Positions 16,744-25,295 of a DNA stretch of 64,000 nucleotides are shown piece after piece. The stretch's first letter is position 1. Each line of letters starts with the position of its first letter. Where the stretch lies: NCBI GenBank assembly GCA_038225015.1, contig JBBRFB010000001.1, positions 3,828 to 67,827 of the forward strand. Reading direction: 5' to 3'. The notes beneath the pieces were generated by a model that worked only from the letters and a program-made list of their open reading frames with translations, did no database searches and was not told where the DNA came from. The translations under genes were made by a program, and so were the position numbers. This DNA comes from Schlegelella_A sp038225015 (GTDB taxonomy: Bacteria; Pseudomonadota; Gammaproteobacteria; Burkholderiales; Burkholderiaceae_C).

Positions 16744-17298
16744 TCAGTTCGGCGGCGCGCCGCGCTTGAGGGCAGCGAGCACGGCGAACGGGTTCAGCGC
16801 GCTGGCCACGGCGTCGTCGTCCGGGTCGCGCAGCCGAGGCGGGTCCGGGCAGACGTCGTGGCGCGGCACCAGCGGGAGGGCAAGAAGCAACTCGTCCTCG
16901 ACCAACGCATGCACGTCCAGGACCGGGGCCAGGGCCAGGACGTCGTCGTCGCTCTCGGCGTCGAGGGCGGCCGCGGCGTCCTCGCCTTCGACGAAACCGA
17001 TCCGCCGGTCAGCCCGGACCGCGAGCGGCAACGGCTGCAGGCAGCGCTGGCATTGAAGGACGAGGTCGGCGCCGGCCTCGATTCGAAGCTGGGGCTGGAC
17101 ACCGGCACCGGCGATGGCCGCCATTCTTCCCGTCACCCGCCAGGCCACGACCGGATCGGGGGCCGCGTCGCTTTCCGCCGGCGAGGCGGGCAGGCGGGTA
17201 AAGCCGGCCGTCGGCCACTCGCCGGACCGCTCGCCGCTCGCGGCGGCGAAGGCGGCGACGTCGAGATGGCGCAGATCCGGGTCGGGGCGGGCTGCCAT
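16744..17298 (-). CDS. yceD: DUF177 protein YceD, 23S rRNA accumulation factor
   Basis: YceD family proteins accompany rpmF and in E. coli affect 23S rRNA levels. The 184-residue protein has the family's cysteine motif CQRCLQPL (about 82-89), an acidic middle (GEDAAAALDAESDDD), the VEDELLLALPLVPRHDVCP segment and the C-terminal NPFAVLAALK. It begins 75 bp from the divergent maf gene and leads the rpmF-plsX-fab transcript. Confidence 0.88.
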   Translation of the reverse strand: MAARPDPDLRHLDVAAFAAASGERSGEWPTAGFTRLPASPAESDAAPDPVVAWRVTGRMAAIAGAGVQPQLRIEAGADLVLQCQRCLQPLPLAVRADRRIGFVEGEDAAAALDAESDDDVLALAPVLDVHALVEDELLLALPLVPRHDVCPDPPRLRDPDDDAVASALNPFAVLAALKRGAPPN

Positions 17299-17373
17299 CT
17301 TGGCAGTCTAGGGCCTGCGCCGTCGCCAAGTCCGCGCGCGAACCCGGCGGGCGACCCGGGACGGGGTGTGAGA

Positions 17374-17988
17374 ATGGGCCGCATGGGTATCGGCCGCCGG
17401 CTCATCCTCGCCTCGACCTCCTCCTACCGGCGCGAGCTGCTCGGCCGACTGCGCCTGCCGTTCGAGGTGCGGTCGCCCGGCGTCGACGAGAACCCGCTGG
17501 CCGGCGAGGCGCCGCGGGCCTTGGCCCTGCGCCTGGCCCTCGCCAAGGCGGAGGCCGTCGCCGGTGCCGAGCCCGACGCGGTGATCATCGGGGCCGACCA
17601 GGTCGCCGAGCTCGACGGCCGTGCCCTCGGCAAGCCGGGAACGCACGAGCGGGCGACCGAGCAGCTGCGCGCGATGCGCGGCCGCAGCGTCGTCTTCCAC
17701 ACCGCCGTCGCCGTGGTCTGCAGGGCCCGCGACCTGAGGCTCGTCGAGCTGGTGCCGGTGACCGTGCGCCTCAGGCGGGCCAGCGACGCCGAGATCGAGC
17801 ACTACCTGCGCGCCGAGCAGCCGTACGACTGCGCCGGCAGCGCCAAGGTCGAGACGCTCGGGATCGCGCTGCTCGATGGCGTCGATTCCGACGACCCCAC
17901 CGCCCTCGTCGGCCTGCCGCTGATCCGCACCTGCGCGATGCTGCGCCGTGCCGGCATCGAGCCCCTGGCGAGCCCGTCGACGCCGTGA
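17374..17988 (+). CDS. maf: Maf family nucleotide pyrophosphatase (YceF type)
   Basis: Maf proteins hydrolyse modified nucleoside triphosphates; the YceF subfamily prefers 7-methyl-GTP. The 204-residue product has the family start LILASTSSYRRELLGRL, the catalytic ADQVAELDGRALGKPG region, and EQPYDCAGSAKVETLGIAL near the C-terminus. ATG at 17374 and ATG at 17383 are both possible. It diverges from yceD, which is the yceF-yceD arrangement of E. coli, and its stop overlaps the next start (GTGA). Confidence 0.9.
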   Translation: MGRMGIGRRLILASTSSYRRELLGRLRLPFEVRSPGVDENPLAGEAPRALALRLALAKAEAVAGAEPDAVIIGADQVAELDGRALGKPGTHERATEQLRAMRGRSVVFHTAVAVVCRARDLRLVELVPVTVRLRRASDAEIEHYLRAEQPYDCAGSAKVETLGIALLDGVDSDDPTALVGLPLIRTCAMLRRAGIEPLASPSTP

Positions 17989-18755
17989 GCCCGCGGCCCG
18001 GCACGCTCTTCCTGGTCCCGAACACGCTCGACTTCGGCGTCGCCGACGCGTCGGCCGACCTCGACGAGCTTTTGCCCCGCTCGGCGATCCGCATCGCCGC
18101 CCGGCTCGACCACTGGCTCTGCGAGAACGCGAAGACGACGCGGGCCTTCCTGAAGCGAGTCGATGCCGTCGTCGCCCTGGCCCAGCCGCTGCAGACGCTG
18201 ACGATCGTCGAGCTGCCGCGCCCGGCCAAGGGCCGCGCGCCCGATCGGCCGGCGCCGGTCGATGCCCTGCTGGCGCCGGCGCTGGCCGGCTTCGATATGG
18301 GGCTGCTGTCGGAAGCGGGACTGCCGGCGGTCGCCGATCCGGGCGCGGCCGTCGTCGCCGCGGCGCATGCGGCGAAGGTGCCGGTCGTCGTCTTGCCCGG
18401 CGCCAGCTCCATCGTGCTGGCGCTAGCCGCGAGCGGGCTCGAGGGTCAGAGCTTCGCGTTCGTCGGCTACGTGCCCGTGGCCGCCGATGCACGGGCGGCC
18501 CGCCTGCGCGAGCTCGAGGCGATATCGCGCCGGCATCGCCAGACACAATTGATGATCGAGACGCCCTATCGAAACGCTGCGCTGCTCGACGCCTTGCTGG
18601 CCCACCTGCAGCCCGCGACGCGGCTGTCGGTCAGCGTCGGCCTGACGGTGGCGGCCGGCTTCACCCGCACCGACAGCGTCGCCGGCTGGCGCCGCGCCGC
18701 CACCGCGCTGCCGGCCGACCTGCCGGCCATGTTCGCGATCCTGGGATCGGGCTGA
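17985..18755 (+). CDS. SAM-dependent methyltransferase, RsmI-like (tetrapyrrole methylase fold)
   Basis: A 256-residue protein of the TP-methylase superfamily that contains RsmI, the 16S rRNA C1402 2'-O-methyltransferase. Visible features are the N-terminal PGTLFLVPNTL, GLLSEAGLPAVADPGAAVV, the LPGASSIVLALAASGL motif and QLMIETPYRNAALLDALL. This is the shorter maf-linked paralogue rather than canonical RsmI, and its substrate is not known. GTG start overlapping the maf stop. Confidence 0.75.
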   Translation: MSPRPGTLFLVPNTLDFGVADASADLDELLPRSAIRIAARLDHWLCENAKTTRAFLKRVDAVVALAQPLQTLTIVELPRPAKGRAPDRPAPVDALLAPALAGFDMGLLSEAGLPAVADPGAAVVAAAHAAKVPVVVLPGASSIVLALAASGLEGQSFAFVGYVPVAADARAARLRELEAISRRHRQTQLMIETPYRNAALLDALLAHLQPATRLSVSVGLTVAAGFTRTDSVAGWRRAATALPADLPAMFAILGSG

Positions 18756-18799
18756 GCCGCGGCGCCCGCGGTCGGTTCGACGCGCCCGAACGCGCGGCG

Positions 18800-20320
18800 T
18801 CAGTTCGCCGCCGGCTCGGCGACCTTGACCCCGAACAGGGCCGCGACCTTCTTCTTCGGCTTGATGTTCGGCGAGACCCCGCGCCCCGCCGGCGCCTCGC
18901 GTTTTTCCCACGCCGGCTGCTCGGCCACCGCACTGGCCTCGTACGGCCGGTCGAAGAACGGATCGCCGGATGGGCGCGGCGACTCGCGCGGAGGACGCGG
19001 CGAAGAGCGCGGCTCGGACGCAGATGCGGACTCGGGCACGTCGTCGCGACGGACTCGCTCCCGATACGGCGGCCGGGCCGGGCGGTCATCGAGCTCGAGC
19101 GGCTCCAGGTCGATCTTCTTCTTGATCAGTTTCTCGATGTCGGCGACCAGGCGGGCGTCATCGCGCGAGACCAGGGTGACGGCCAGCCCGGAAGCACCGG
19201 CGCGCCCGGTGCGGCCGATCCGGTGGATGTAGTCCTCGGCGTTGTAGGGCACATCGAAGTTGAAGACCGCCGGCAGGTCGACGATGTCGAGGCCGCGTGC
19301 GGCGACGTCGGTCGCGACGAGGACGTCGACACTGCCGCCCTTGAAGGCTTCGAGCGCCTTCAGCCGCTCGTCCTGCGACTTGTCGCCGTGCAGCGCGTTG
19401 GTGCGCAGGCCGTCGCGTTCGAACGAGCGCGCCAGCCGGGCGCAGCCCAGCTTCGAGTTGACGAAGATAAGTGCCTGCGTGATCGAGCGCTCCTTCAGCA
19501 CCTTCAGCACGGCAGCCCGCTTGTCGTCGGTGGCGACGCTGTAGAAGATCTGCTCGACGTTGGTCGCGGTCGCGTTCGGGCGAGCCACCTCGACCATCAG
19601 CGGATCCTGCAGATAGCTCTCGGCGAGGCGGCGGATCTCGGGCGAGAAGGTCGCCGAAAAGAGCAGCGTCTGCCGCTGCTTCGGCAGGTAGGAGAGGATG
19701 CGCTGCAGGTCGGGCAGGAAGCCGATATCGAGCATGCGGTCGGCTTCGTCGAGGACGACGTACTCGACCTTGTTCAGGACGCAGTTCTTCGCCTCGATAT
19801 GGTCGAGCAGACGCCCGGGCGTCGCCACCAGCACCTCGACACCCTGCTTCAGCTCGAGCGTCTGCGGCTTCATGTCGATGCCGCCGAAGACGACGGCGCA
19901 GCGCAGCTTCGAGTGCGCCGCGTAGCCCTTGATGTTGTCTGCCACCTGGTCGGCGAGCTCGCGCGTCGGCGCGATCACGAGGGCGCGCACCGGGTGGCGC
20001 GCCGGCGACATGCTCGAGTTCTCGTGCGGCAGCATCTTGTGCAGCAGCGGCAGCGAGAACGCCGCCGTCTTGCCGGTGCCGGTCTGCGCCGCACCCATGA
20101 TGTCGCGCCCGGCGAGGACGAGCGGGATCGCCTTGGCCTGGATCGGCGTCATCGTGGTGTAGCCCTGGTCGGCCACGGCGCGCTGGAGCAGCGGCGACAG
20201 GCCGACCGCGGAGAACTGGAGCGAGGAGGCGACCGTCTCGGCAGCGAGCTCGGGTGAGATGGGTGTCTCTGAGCCCGTCACGGCGGGCAGCGCGGATTCC
20301 GCGCCTAGGGGTGAAGTCAT
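18800..20320 (-). CDS. rhlE: DEAD-box RNA helicase RhlE family
   Basis: ATP-dependent RNA helicase probably involved in ribosome assembly or RNA decay. The 506-residue protein has the Q motif (GYTTMTPIQ), Walker A AQTGTGKT, PTRELADQ, ATPGRLLDH, VLDEADRML, SATFSP, then the second RecA domain with ATDVAARGLDIV and HRIGRTGRAG. A basic, Pro/Arg/Ser-rich tail (about 400-506) is typical of RhlE. ATG at 20320 lies about 10 bp after a GATAAT box (20332-20327), so the message may have almost no leader. It diverges from rfbB and marks the left edge of the polysaccharide locus. Confidence 0.9.
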   Translation of the reverse strand: MTSPLGAESALPAVTGSETPISPELAAETVASSLQFSAVGLSPLLQRAVADQGYTTMTPIQAKAIPLVLAGRDIMGAAQTGTGKTAAFSLPLLHKMLPHENSSMSPARHPVRALVIAPTRELADQVADNIKGYAAHSKLRCAVVFGGIDMKPQTLELKQGVEVLVATPGRLLDHIEAKNCVLNKVEYVVLDEADRMLDIGFLPDLQRILSYLPKQRQTLLFSATFSPEIRRLAESYLQDPLMVEVARPNATATNVEQIFYSVATDDKRAAVLKVLKERSITQALIFVNSKLGCARLARSFERDGLRTNALHGDKSQDERLKALEAFKGGSVDVLVATDVAARGLDIVDLPAVFNFDVPYNAEDYIHRIGRTGRAGASGLAVTLVSRDDARLVADIEKLIKKKIDLEPLELDDRPARPPYRERVRRDDVPESASASEPRSSPRPPRESPRPSGDPFFDRPYEASAVAEQPAWEKREAPAGRGVSPNIKPKKKVAALFGVKVAEPAAN

Positions 20321-20376
20321 GCTGCAATTATCGCGCCTGTCGCCCCCGAAGGACGTCGGCAGGGAAATCCGCCCGC

Positions 20377-20382
20377 TAGAAT
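20377..20382 (+). promoter_or_regulatory. Putative -10 box for the rfb operon
   Basis: TAGAAT in the 98-bp divergent gap between rhlE and rfbB, 36 bp before the rfbB start. No convincing -35 is seen. The CTAGAAT context recurs upstream of lysS. Confidence 0.35.
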
Positions 20383-20418
20383 CGCCCGCCCTGACGGTCG
20401 ACGCGGCACGCCCCACCC

Positions 20419-21507
20419 ATGATTCTCGTCACCGGCGGCGCCGGCTTCATCGGCTCGAATTTCGTCCTCGACTGGCTCTCCGCGAGCGACGAGCCGGTCG
20501 TCAACCTCGACGCGCTGACGTACGCCGGCAACCGCGAGAACCTCGCCTCGCTCGACGGCGACGCCCGGCACCTATTCGTTCACGGCGATATCGCCGACCG
20601 GGCGCTGGTCGATCGTCTGTTTGACGAGCACCGGCCGCGCGCGGTGATTCACCTGGCGGCCGAGAGCCACGTCGATCGCAGCATCCACGGCCCGGGCGCG
20701 TTCATGCGCACCAACGTCGAGGGCACCTTCACCCTGCTCGAGGCGGCTCGCCGCTACTGGACGGCACTGCCCGACGGCGAGCGGCGCGACTTCCGCTTCC
20801 TGCACGTTTCGACCGACGAGGTCTACGGCTCCCTCGGCGTAGGCGACCCGGCGTTCACCGAAGAATACCCCTACGCCCCGAACAGTCCCTATTCGGCCAG
20901 CAAGGCGGCCAGCGACCACCTGATCCGAGCCTGGCACCACACCTACGGCCTGCCCGTGCTGACCACCAATTGCAGCAACAACTACGGGCCGTTCCACTTC
21001 CCGGAAAAGCTCATCCCGCTGATGATCGTCAACGCACTGGCCGGCAAGCCGCTGCCTGTCTATGGCGACGGGCAGCAGGTGCGCGACTGGCTCTATGTGA
21101 CCGACCACTGCGCCGCGATCCGCGCCGTGCTCGCCGGCGGCCGGCCGGGCGAGACCTACAACGTCGGCGGCTGGAACGAGAAGCCGAATCTCGACATCGT
21201 GCACGGCGTCTGCGCCCTGCTCGACGAACTGCGGCCCGACCCGACGGGCTCGTATGCCCGCCTGGTAACGCACGTGACCGACCGGCCCGGTCACGACCGC
21301 CGATATGCGATCGACGCCCGCAAGGTCGAACGCGAGCTGGGCTGGCGGCCGGCCGAGACCTTCGAGACCGGCCTGAGGCGAACGGTGCGCTGGTACCTCG
21401 ACCATGGCGACTGGGTCGAACGGGTGCAGACCGGTGCCTACCGCGACTGGCTTTCGGCGAACTACGACGACCGCGCCAGCGCGCCAGCACTGACGCCGGC
21501 CGCATGA
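20419..21507 (+). CDS. rfbB: dTDP-glucose 4,6-dehydratase
   Basis: RfbB turns dTDP-glucose into dTDP-4-keto-6-deoxyglucose. The 362-residue extended SDR starts MILVTGGAGFIGSNFV, has HLAAESHVDRSIHGP, the catalytic region STDEVYGSLG and the YSASKAASDHL Tyr/Lys pair, then TTNCSNNYGPFHFPEKLIPL. First gene of the plus-strand nucleotide-sugar unit; its stop overlaps the rfbD start (ATGA). Confidence 0.95.
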   Translation: MILVTGGAGFIGSNFVLDWLSASDEPVVNLDALTYAGNRENLASLDGDARHLFVHGDIADRALVDRLFDEHRPRAVIHLAAESHVDRSIHGPGAFMRTNVEGTFTLLEAARRYWTALPDGERRDFRFLHVSTDEVYGSLGVGDPAFTEEYPYAPNSPYSASKAASDHLIRAWHHTYGLPVLTTNCSNNYGPFHFPEKLIPLMIVNALAGKPLPVYGDGQQVRDWLYVTDHCAAIRAVLAGGRPGETYNVGGWNEKPNLDIVHGVCALLDELRPDPTGSYARLVTHVTDRPGHDRRYAIDARKVERELGWRPAETFETGLRRTVRWYLDHGDWVERVQTGAYRDWLSANYDDRASAPALTPAA

Positions 21508-22403
21508 AGATCCTGCTGTTCGGAAAGAACGGTCAGGTCGGCTGGGAGCTGCAGCGCTCGCTCGCGCCGCTCGGCGAGCTGACCGCGCTTGACTTCGACA
21601 GTCCCGGCCCGCTCGGCGCCGACTTCGGCCGCCCCGCTTCACTGGCGGCGACGGTCCGTGCTGTCCGGCCGGACATGATCGTCAATGCCGCCGCCCACAC
21701 CGCCGTCGACAAGGCGGAGAGCGAGCCGGAGCTGGCGCAGACATTGAATGCCGAGTCGCCGGCCATGCTCGCCGCGGAGGCCGCCGCCTGCGGTGCGCTC
21801 CTCGTGCACTACAGCACCGACTATGTCTTCGACGGCAGCGGCAGCGCGCCGCGCGACGAATCCGCGGCCACCGGCCCGCTCAATGTCTACGGGCGGACCA
21901 AGCTCGCCGGCGAAGAAGCGATCCGCGCCAGCGGCTGCCGGCACCTGATCCTGCGCACGAGCTGGGTCTACGGCACGCGGGGCGGCAACTTCGCGCGCAC
22001 GATGCTGCGCCTGGCCCAGGAACGCGACCGTTTGTCGGTGATCGATGACCAGGTCGGCGCACCGACCGGTGCCGAGCTGCTCGCCGACGCGACCGCGCAT
22101 GCGTTACGCACCATGCGCGCCGATCGTGGCATGCCCGGGGGCACCTGCCATCTGGTGGCCGCTGGCGAGACCAGCTGGTTCGGCTATGCCATGCACGTGA
22201 TCGATTTCGCCCGCGCCGCAGGCGCCCCCGTGAAGGTTGCAGCCGACGCGATCGCCGCCGTGCCGACGAGCGCCTTCCCGACTCCGGCCGAGCGGCCAAA
22301 GAACTCGCGCCTCGACACGACTCGCTTTCGCGACACCTTCGGCCTGACGCTGCCGCCGTGGCAGGATGGTGTCGACCGGATGCTGCGCGAACTGCTCACC
22401 TGA
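21504..22403 (+). CDS. rfbD: dTDP-4-dehydrorhamnose reductase
   Basis: RfbD reduces dTDP-4-keto-L-rhamnose to dTDP-L-rhamnose. The 299-residue SDR has GKNGQVGWELQRSL, NAAAHTAVDKAESEP, STDYVFDGSG, YGRTKLAGEEAI and RTSWVYGTRGGNF. Its substrate needs the RfbC epimerase, which is not encoded in this window, so rfbC must be elsewhere or the gene serves a variant 6-deoxyhexose. Confidence 0.94.
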   Translation: MKILLFGKNGQVGWELQRSLAPLGELTALDFDSPGPLGADFGRPASLAATVRAVRPDMIVNAAAHTAVDKAESEPELAQTLNAESPAMLAAEAAACGALLVHYSTDYVFDGSGSAPRDESAATGPLNVYGRTKLAGEEAIRASGCRHLILRTSWVYGTRGGNFARTMLRLAQERDRLSVIDDQVGAPTGAELLADATAHALRTMRADRGMPGGTCHLVAAGETSWFGYAMHVIDFARAAGAPVKVAADAIAAVPTSAFPTPAERPKNSRLDTTRFRDTFGLTLPPWQDGVDRMLRELLT

Positions 22404-22425
22404 CCGACCCGAAAGCCGACCACCG

Positions 22426-23319
22426 ATGGCCAACGCCACGCCCCGCAAGGGCATCATCCTCGCCGGCGGCTCCGGCACGCGCCTGCATCCGGCCACGCTG
22501 GCCATCAGCAAGCAACTGCTGCCCGTGTACGACAAGCCGATGGTCTACTACCCGCTCAGCACGCTGATGCTGGCCGGGATCCGCGAGATCCTCGTCATCA
22601 GCACGCCCCACGACACGCCGCTCTTTCGCAACCTGCTCGGCGACGGTCGGCGCTGGGGCATCGAGATCAGCTATTGCGTGCAGCCGAATCCAGGCGGCCT
22701 GGCGCAGGCCTTCATCCTCGGCCGCGACTTCGTCGACGGCGGCCCGAGCGCGCTCGTCCTCGGCGACAACATCTTCCACGGCCACGACCTGCAGCCACTG
22801 CTGCAGGCCGCCTCGGCGCGGCCGACCGGTGCCTCGGTCTTCGCCTACCACGTGCAGGACCCGGAGCGTTACGGCGTAGTCGAGTTCGACGCCGGTCGGC
22901 GGGCAGTCAGCATCGAGGAAAAGCCTCGCACGCCGAAGAGCAACTACGCCGTCACCGGGCTCTATTTCTACGACGAGCAGGTGTGCGACATCGCGGCCAC
23001 GATCCGACCCTCTGCCCGCGGCGAGCTCGAGATCACCGACGTCAACGCCCGCTACCTCGAGCAGCAGGCGCTCGCCGTCGAGATCATGGGCCGCGGCTAC
23101 GCCTGGCTCGACACCGGCACGCACGACAGCCTGCTCGAGGCAGGTCAGTTCATCGCCACCCTGGAAAAGCGACAGGGTCTGAAGGTGGCCTGCCCGGAGG
23201 AAGTCGCCTTTCGGGCCGGCTGGATCAGCCGCGAGGCGTTGCAGGCGATGGCGGAGCCGATGGCCAAGAGCGGCTACGGGCACTACCTGATGCAGATCGT
23301 GAACAGTCACGTGTTCTGA
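22426..23319 (+). CDS. rfbA: Glucose-1-phosphate thymidylyltransferase
   Basis: RfbA makes dTDP-glucose. The 297-residue nucleotidyltransferase has KGIILAGGSGTRLHP, SKQLLPVYDKPMVYYPLST, VLGDNIFHGHDL, VSIEEKPRTPKSNYAVTG and AWLDTGTHDSLLEAGQ. ATG at 22426 follows rfbD by 22 bp. Order here is rfbB-rfbD-rfbA. Confidence 0.95.
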   Translation: MANATPRKGIILAGGSGTRLHPATLAISKQLLPVYDKPMVYYPLSTLMLAGIREILVISTPHDTPLFRNLLGDGRRWGIEISYCVQPNPGGLAQAFILGRDFVDGGPSALVLGDNIFHGHDLQPLLQAASARPTGASVFAYHVQDPERYGVVEFDAGRRAVSIEEKPRTPKSNYAVTGLYFYDEQVCDIAATIRPSARGELEITDVNARYLEQQALAVEIMGRGYAWLDTGTHDSLLEAGQFIATLEKRQGLKVACPEEVAFRAGWISREALQAMAEPMAKSGYGHYLMQIVNSHVF

Positions 23320-23392
23320 GGCCGTTGGCTCCGCGGGCGGGCACTTGCGTCGCGCTACACTTCTCCGTTCAACCCGTGAACACAGCCCGCAG

Positions 23393-23746
23393 TTGCTAGC
23401 CGCCTCCCAGCCCGACGATGCCGCCGCCGTGGCCCTCCTGCGCCTGCTCGAGGAGCATCCGGAATACACGCAGCGGCAACTGGCCACCGCGCTCGGCGTC
23501 AGCCTCGGCAAGACGCACTATCTGTTGAAGGCCCTGCTCGCCAAGGGTTGGGTGAAGGCGCAGAACTTCCGGCGCAGCGACCGCAAGCTGGGCTACCTGT
23601 ACGTGCTGACGCCGAGCGGCATTCGCGAGCGGCTGCAGCTGACGCAGGCGTTCCTGGCCCGCAAGGAGCGCGAATACGTGCAGCTGCGCTCGCAGATCAC
23701 GGCCCTGCGCCAGGACCTGGCCAACCAGGCGGAGCCGCGGCCGTGA
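23393..23746 (+). CDS. MarR-type, EPS-associated transcriptional regulator
   Basis: A small winged-helix protein of the MarR_EPS kind found within exopolysaccharide loci. It shows EEHPEYTQRQLATALGVSLG, LLKALLAKGWVKAQNFR and YLYVLTPSGIRERLQLTQAFL, then a C-terminal coiled-coil-like helix (RKEREYVQLRSQITALRQDL). The start is uncertain: TTG at 23393 gives about 117 residues, close to family length, and TTG at 23345 would add 16; there is no in-frame ATG. Its stop overlaps the manC start (GTGA). It probably controls this locus, but its operator was not identified. Confidence 0.8.
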   Translation: MLAASQPDDAAAVALLRLLEEHPEYTQRQLATALGVSLGKTHYLLKALLAKGWVKAQNFRRSDRKLGYLYVLTPSGIRERLQLTQAFLARKEREYVQLRSQITALRQDLANQAEPRP

Positions 23747-25194
23747 GCGGCGTGCGCGTCGTCCCGGTCGTGCTCTCCGGCGGCAGCGGCACGCGCCTGT
23801 GGCCGCTCTCGCGCTCGGCGCATCCGAAACAGTACCTCGCGCTCGCCGGCGAGGCGACGCTCTTCCAGCAGGCCGTCCTGCGCCTCGCCGCGCTCGGACC
23901 AGCCGGCGTGGCGGTGGCCGCCCCCTCGGTGGTGGTCAACGACGAGCAGCGCTTCACCGTGCTCGACCAGCTGCGCGACGCCGGGATCGAGCCGGGCCGG
24001 ATCGTGCTCGAGCCGGTCGGGCGCAACACGGCGCCGGCCCTGACCCTGGCCGCGCTCGACGCCGCCGCGGACGGCGACGACCCGGTGCTGGTGGTGACGC
24101 CAGCCGACCATGCCATGGTCGACGTCGCCGCCTGCACGCGTGCGATCGCCCATGCCGTGGAACTGGCTGCCGACGGCGCGATCGTCGTCTTCGGCGTCCG
24201 CCCCGACCGGCCCGACACCGGCTTCGGCTACATCCGCTGCGACGCCGCAGCGCCCGGCCTCGCCGCCCCGGTGCAGGCCTTTGTCGAGAAGCCCGACCTC
24301 GCCACCGCGACCGCCTATGTCGCCGACGAGCACTACGTCTGGAACAGCGGCATGTTCGTGATGCGCGCCAGCGCCTGGCTCGACGCCCTCGGCGAGTACC
24401 GGCCCGACATCGACGCCGCAACCCGCGCCGCCTGGGCGGCCCGCCGCGACGACCCGCCCTTCGTTCGCCCCGACGCTGCCGCCTTCGCCGCGGTTCCAGC
24501 CGAGAGCATCGACTACGCGGTGATGGAGCCGGCGAGCCGCGCCGGCTCGGGACGCCGCGTGACGATGGTGCCGCTCGACGCCGGCTGGAGCGACCTCGGC
24601 GCCTGGGACGCCGTCTGGAAGTTCGGCCCGCACGACGACGCCGGCAACGCGGTGCGCGGCGACGCCCACGTGCGCGACAGCCGGAACACCCTGGTCCATG
24701 CGACCAGCCGCCTGGTCGGCGTCATCGGGCTCGACGACGTCACCGTGGTCGAGACGGCCGACGCCGTGCTCGTCGCCCACCGCTCGTGCAGCCCGGCCGT
24801 GAAGGAACTGGTCGGCGACCTCACCCGGGCCGGTCGCGCCGAGGCGAGCGCGAACCGGCGCGTGCACCGGCCCTGGGGCTGGTACGAGAGCATCGACCAG
24901 GGCCCGCGCTTCCAGGTCAAGCGCATCGTCGTCAAGCCCGGCGCCCGGCTCAGCCTGCAGATGCATCACCACCGCGCCGAGCACTGGGTCGTCGTCTCCG
25001 GGACGGCGGAGGTGACGAACGGTGACAAGGTGTCGATGCTCAGCGAGAACCAGAGCACCTACATCCCGCTCGGCCAGACGCACCGGCTCGGCAATCCCGG
25101 CAAGGTTCCGCTCGAGATCATCGAGGTGCAGTCGGGCTCGTACCTCGGCGAGGACGACATCGTGCGCTTCGACGACAGCTACGGGCGGGACTGA
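23743..25194 (+). CDS. manC: Mannose-1-phosphate guanylyltransferase / mannose-6-phosphate isomerase
   Basis: Bifunctional enzyme supplying GDP-mannose. The 483-residue product has the nucleotidyltransferase domain (VVLSGGSGTRLWPLSR, HPKQYLALAG, EPVGRNTAPALTLAAL, FVEKPDL, YVWNSGMF) and the C-terminal cupin isomerase domain (RPWGWYESID, SLQMHHHRAEHWVVVSGTA, YIPLGQTHRL). GTG start overlaps the regulator stop by four bases. GDP-mannose would normally feed gmd-fcl; only an fcl relic follows. Confidence 0.94.
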   Translation: MSGVRVVPVVLSGGSGTRLWPLSRSAHPKQYLALAGEATLFQQAVLRLAALGPAGVAVAAPSVVVNDEQRFTVLDQLRDAGIEPGRIVLEPVGRNTAPALTLAALDAAADGDDPVLVVTPADHAMVDVAACTRAIAHAVELAADGAIVVFGVRPDRPDTGFGYIRCDAAAPGLAAPVQAFVEKPDLATATAYVADEHYVWNSGMFVMRASAWLDALGEYRPDIDAATRAAWAARRDDPPFVRPDAAAFAAVPAESIDYAVMEPASRAGSGRRVTMVPLDAGWSDLGAWDAVWKFGPHDDAGNAVRGDAHVRDSRNTLVHATSRLVGVIGLDDVTVVETADAVLVAHRSCSPAVKELVGDLTRAGRAEASANRRVHRPWGWYESIDQGPRFQVKRIVVKPGARLSLQMHHHRAEHWVVVSGTAEVTNGDKVSMLSENQSTYIPLGQTHRLGNPGKVPLEIIEVQSGSYLGEDDIVRFDDSYGRD

Positions 25195-25196
25195 GG

Positions 25197-25289
25197 ATGA
25201 AAAGGGAAGCCAGGATTCTCGTCATTGGGCATCGCGGCATGGTCGGTTCGGCGCGAGCACGTCGTCTCGCCTGCGACGACAAGGAATAG
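25197..25289 (+). pseudogene. Relic of GDP-L-fucose synthase (fcl/wcaG) N-terminus
   Basis: Two bases after the manC stop an ATG opens a 30-codon frame ending in TAG. It reads MKREARILVIGHRGMVGSAR, then ARRLACDDKE. The GHRGMVGSA nucleotide-binding loop and its distance from the N-terminus match GDP-4-keto-6-deoxymannose epimerase/reductase (Fcl), whose gene typically follows manC-gmd. The remaining roughly 280 codons, and gmd, are absent; ugd begins six bases later. It is best read as the remnant of a deleted fucose branch, though it could now simply serve as a translated linker. Confidence 0.65.
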
Positions 25290-25295
25290 GCAGCC

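Noticed and set aside
17299..17373. Promoter for yceD-rpmF in the divergent gap with maf
   Set aside because: A TAGACT hexamer lies only a few bases before the yceD ATG and has no good -35; too weak to list.
17948..20257. 769-codon plus-strand open frame opposite rhlE
   Set aside because: It runs antisense to the clear rhlE gene and across the RsmI-like gene; its sequence is low-complexity Arg/Asp/Gly-rich and resembles no family. GC-rich antisense shadow.
23320..23392. Promoter in front of the MarR-type regulator
   Set aside because: A TACACT hexamer is present but no -35 at acceptable spacing was found.
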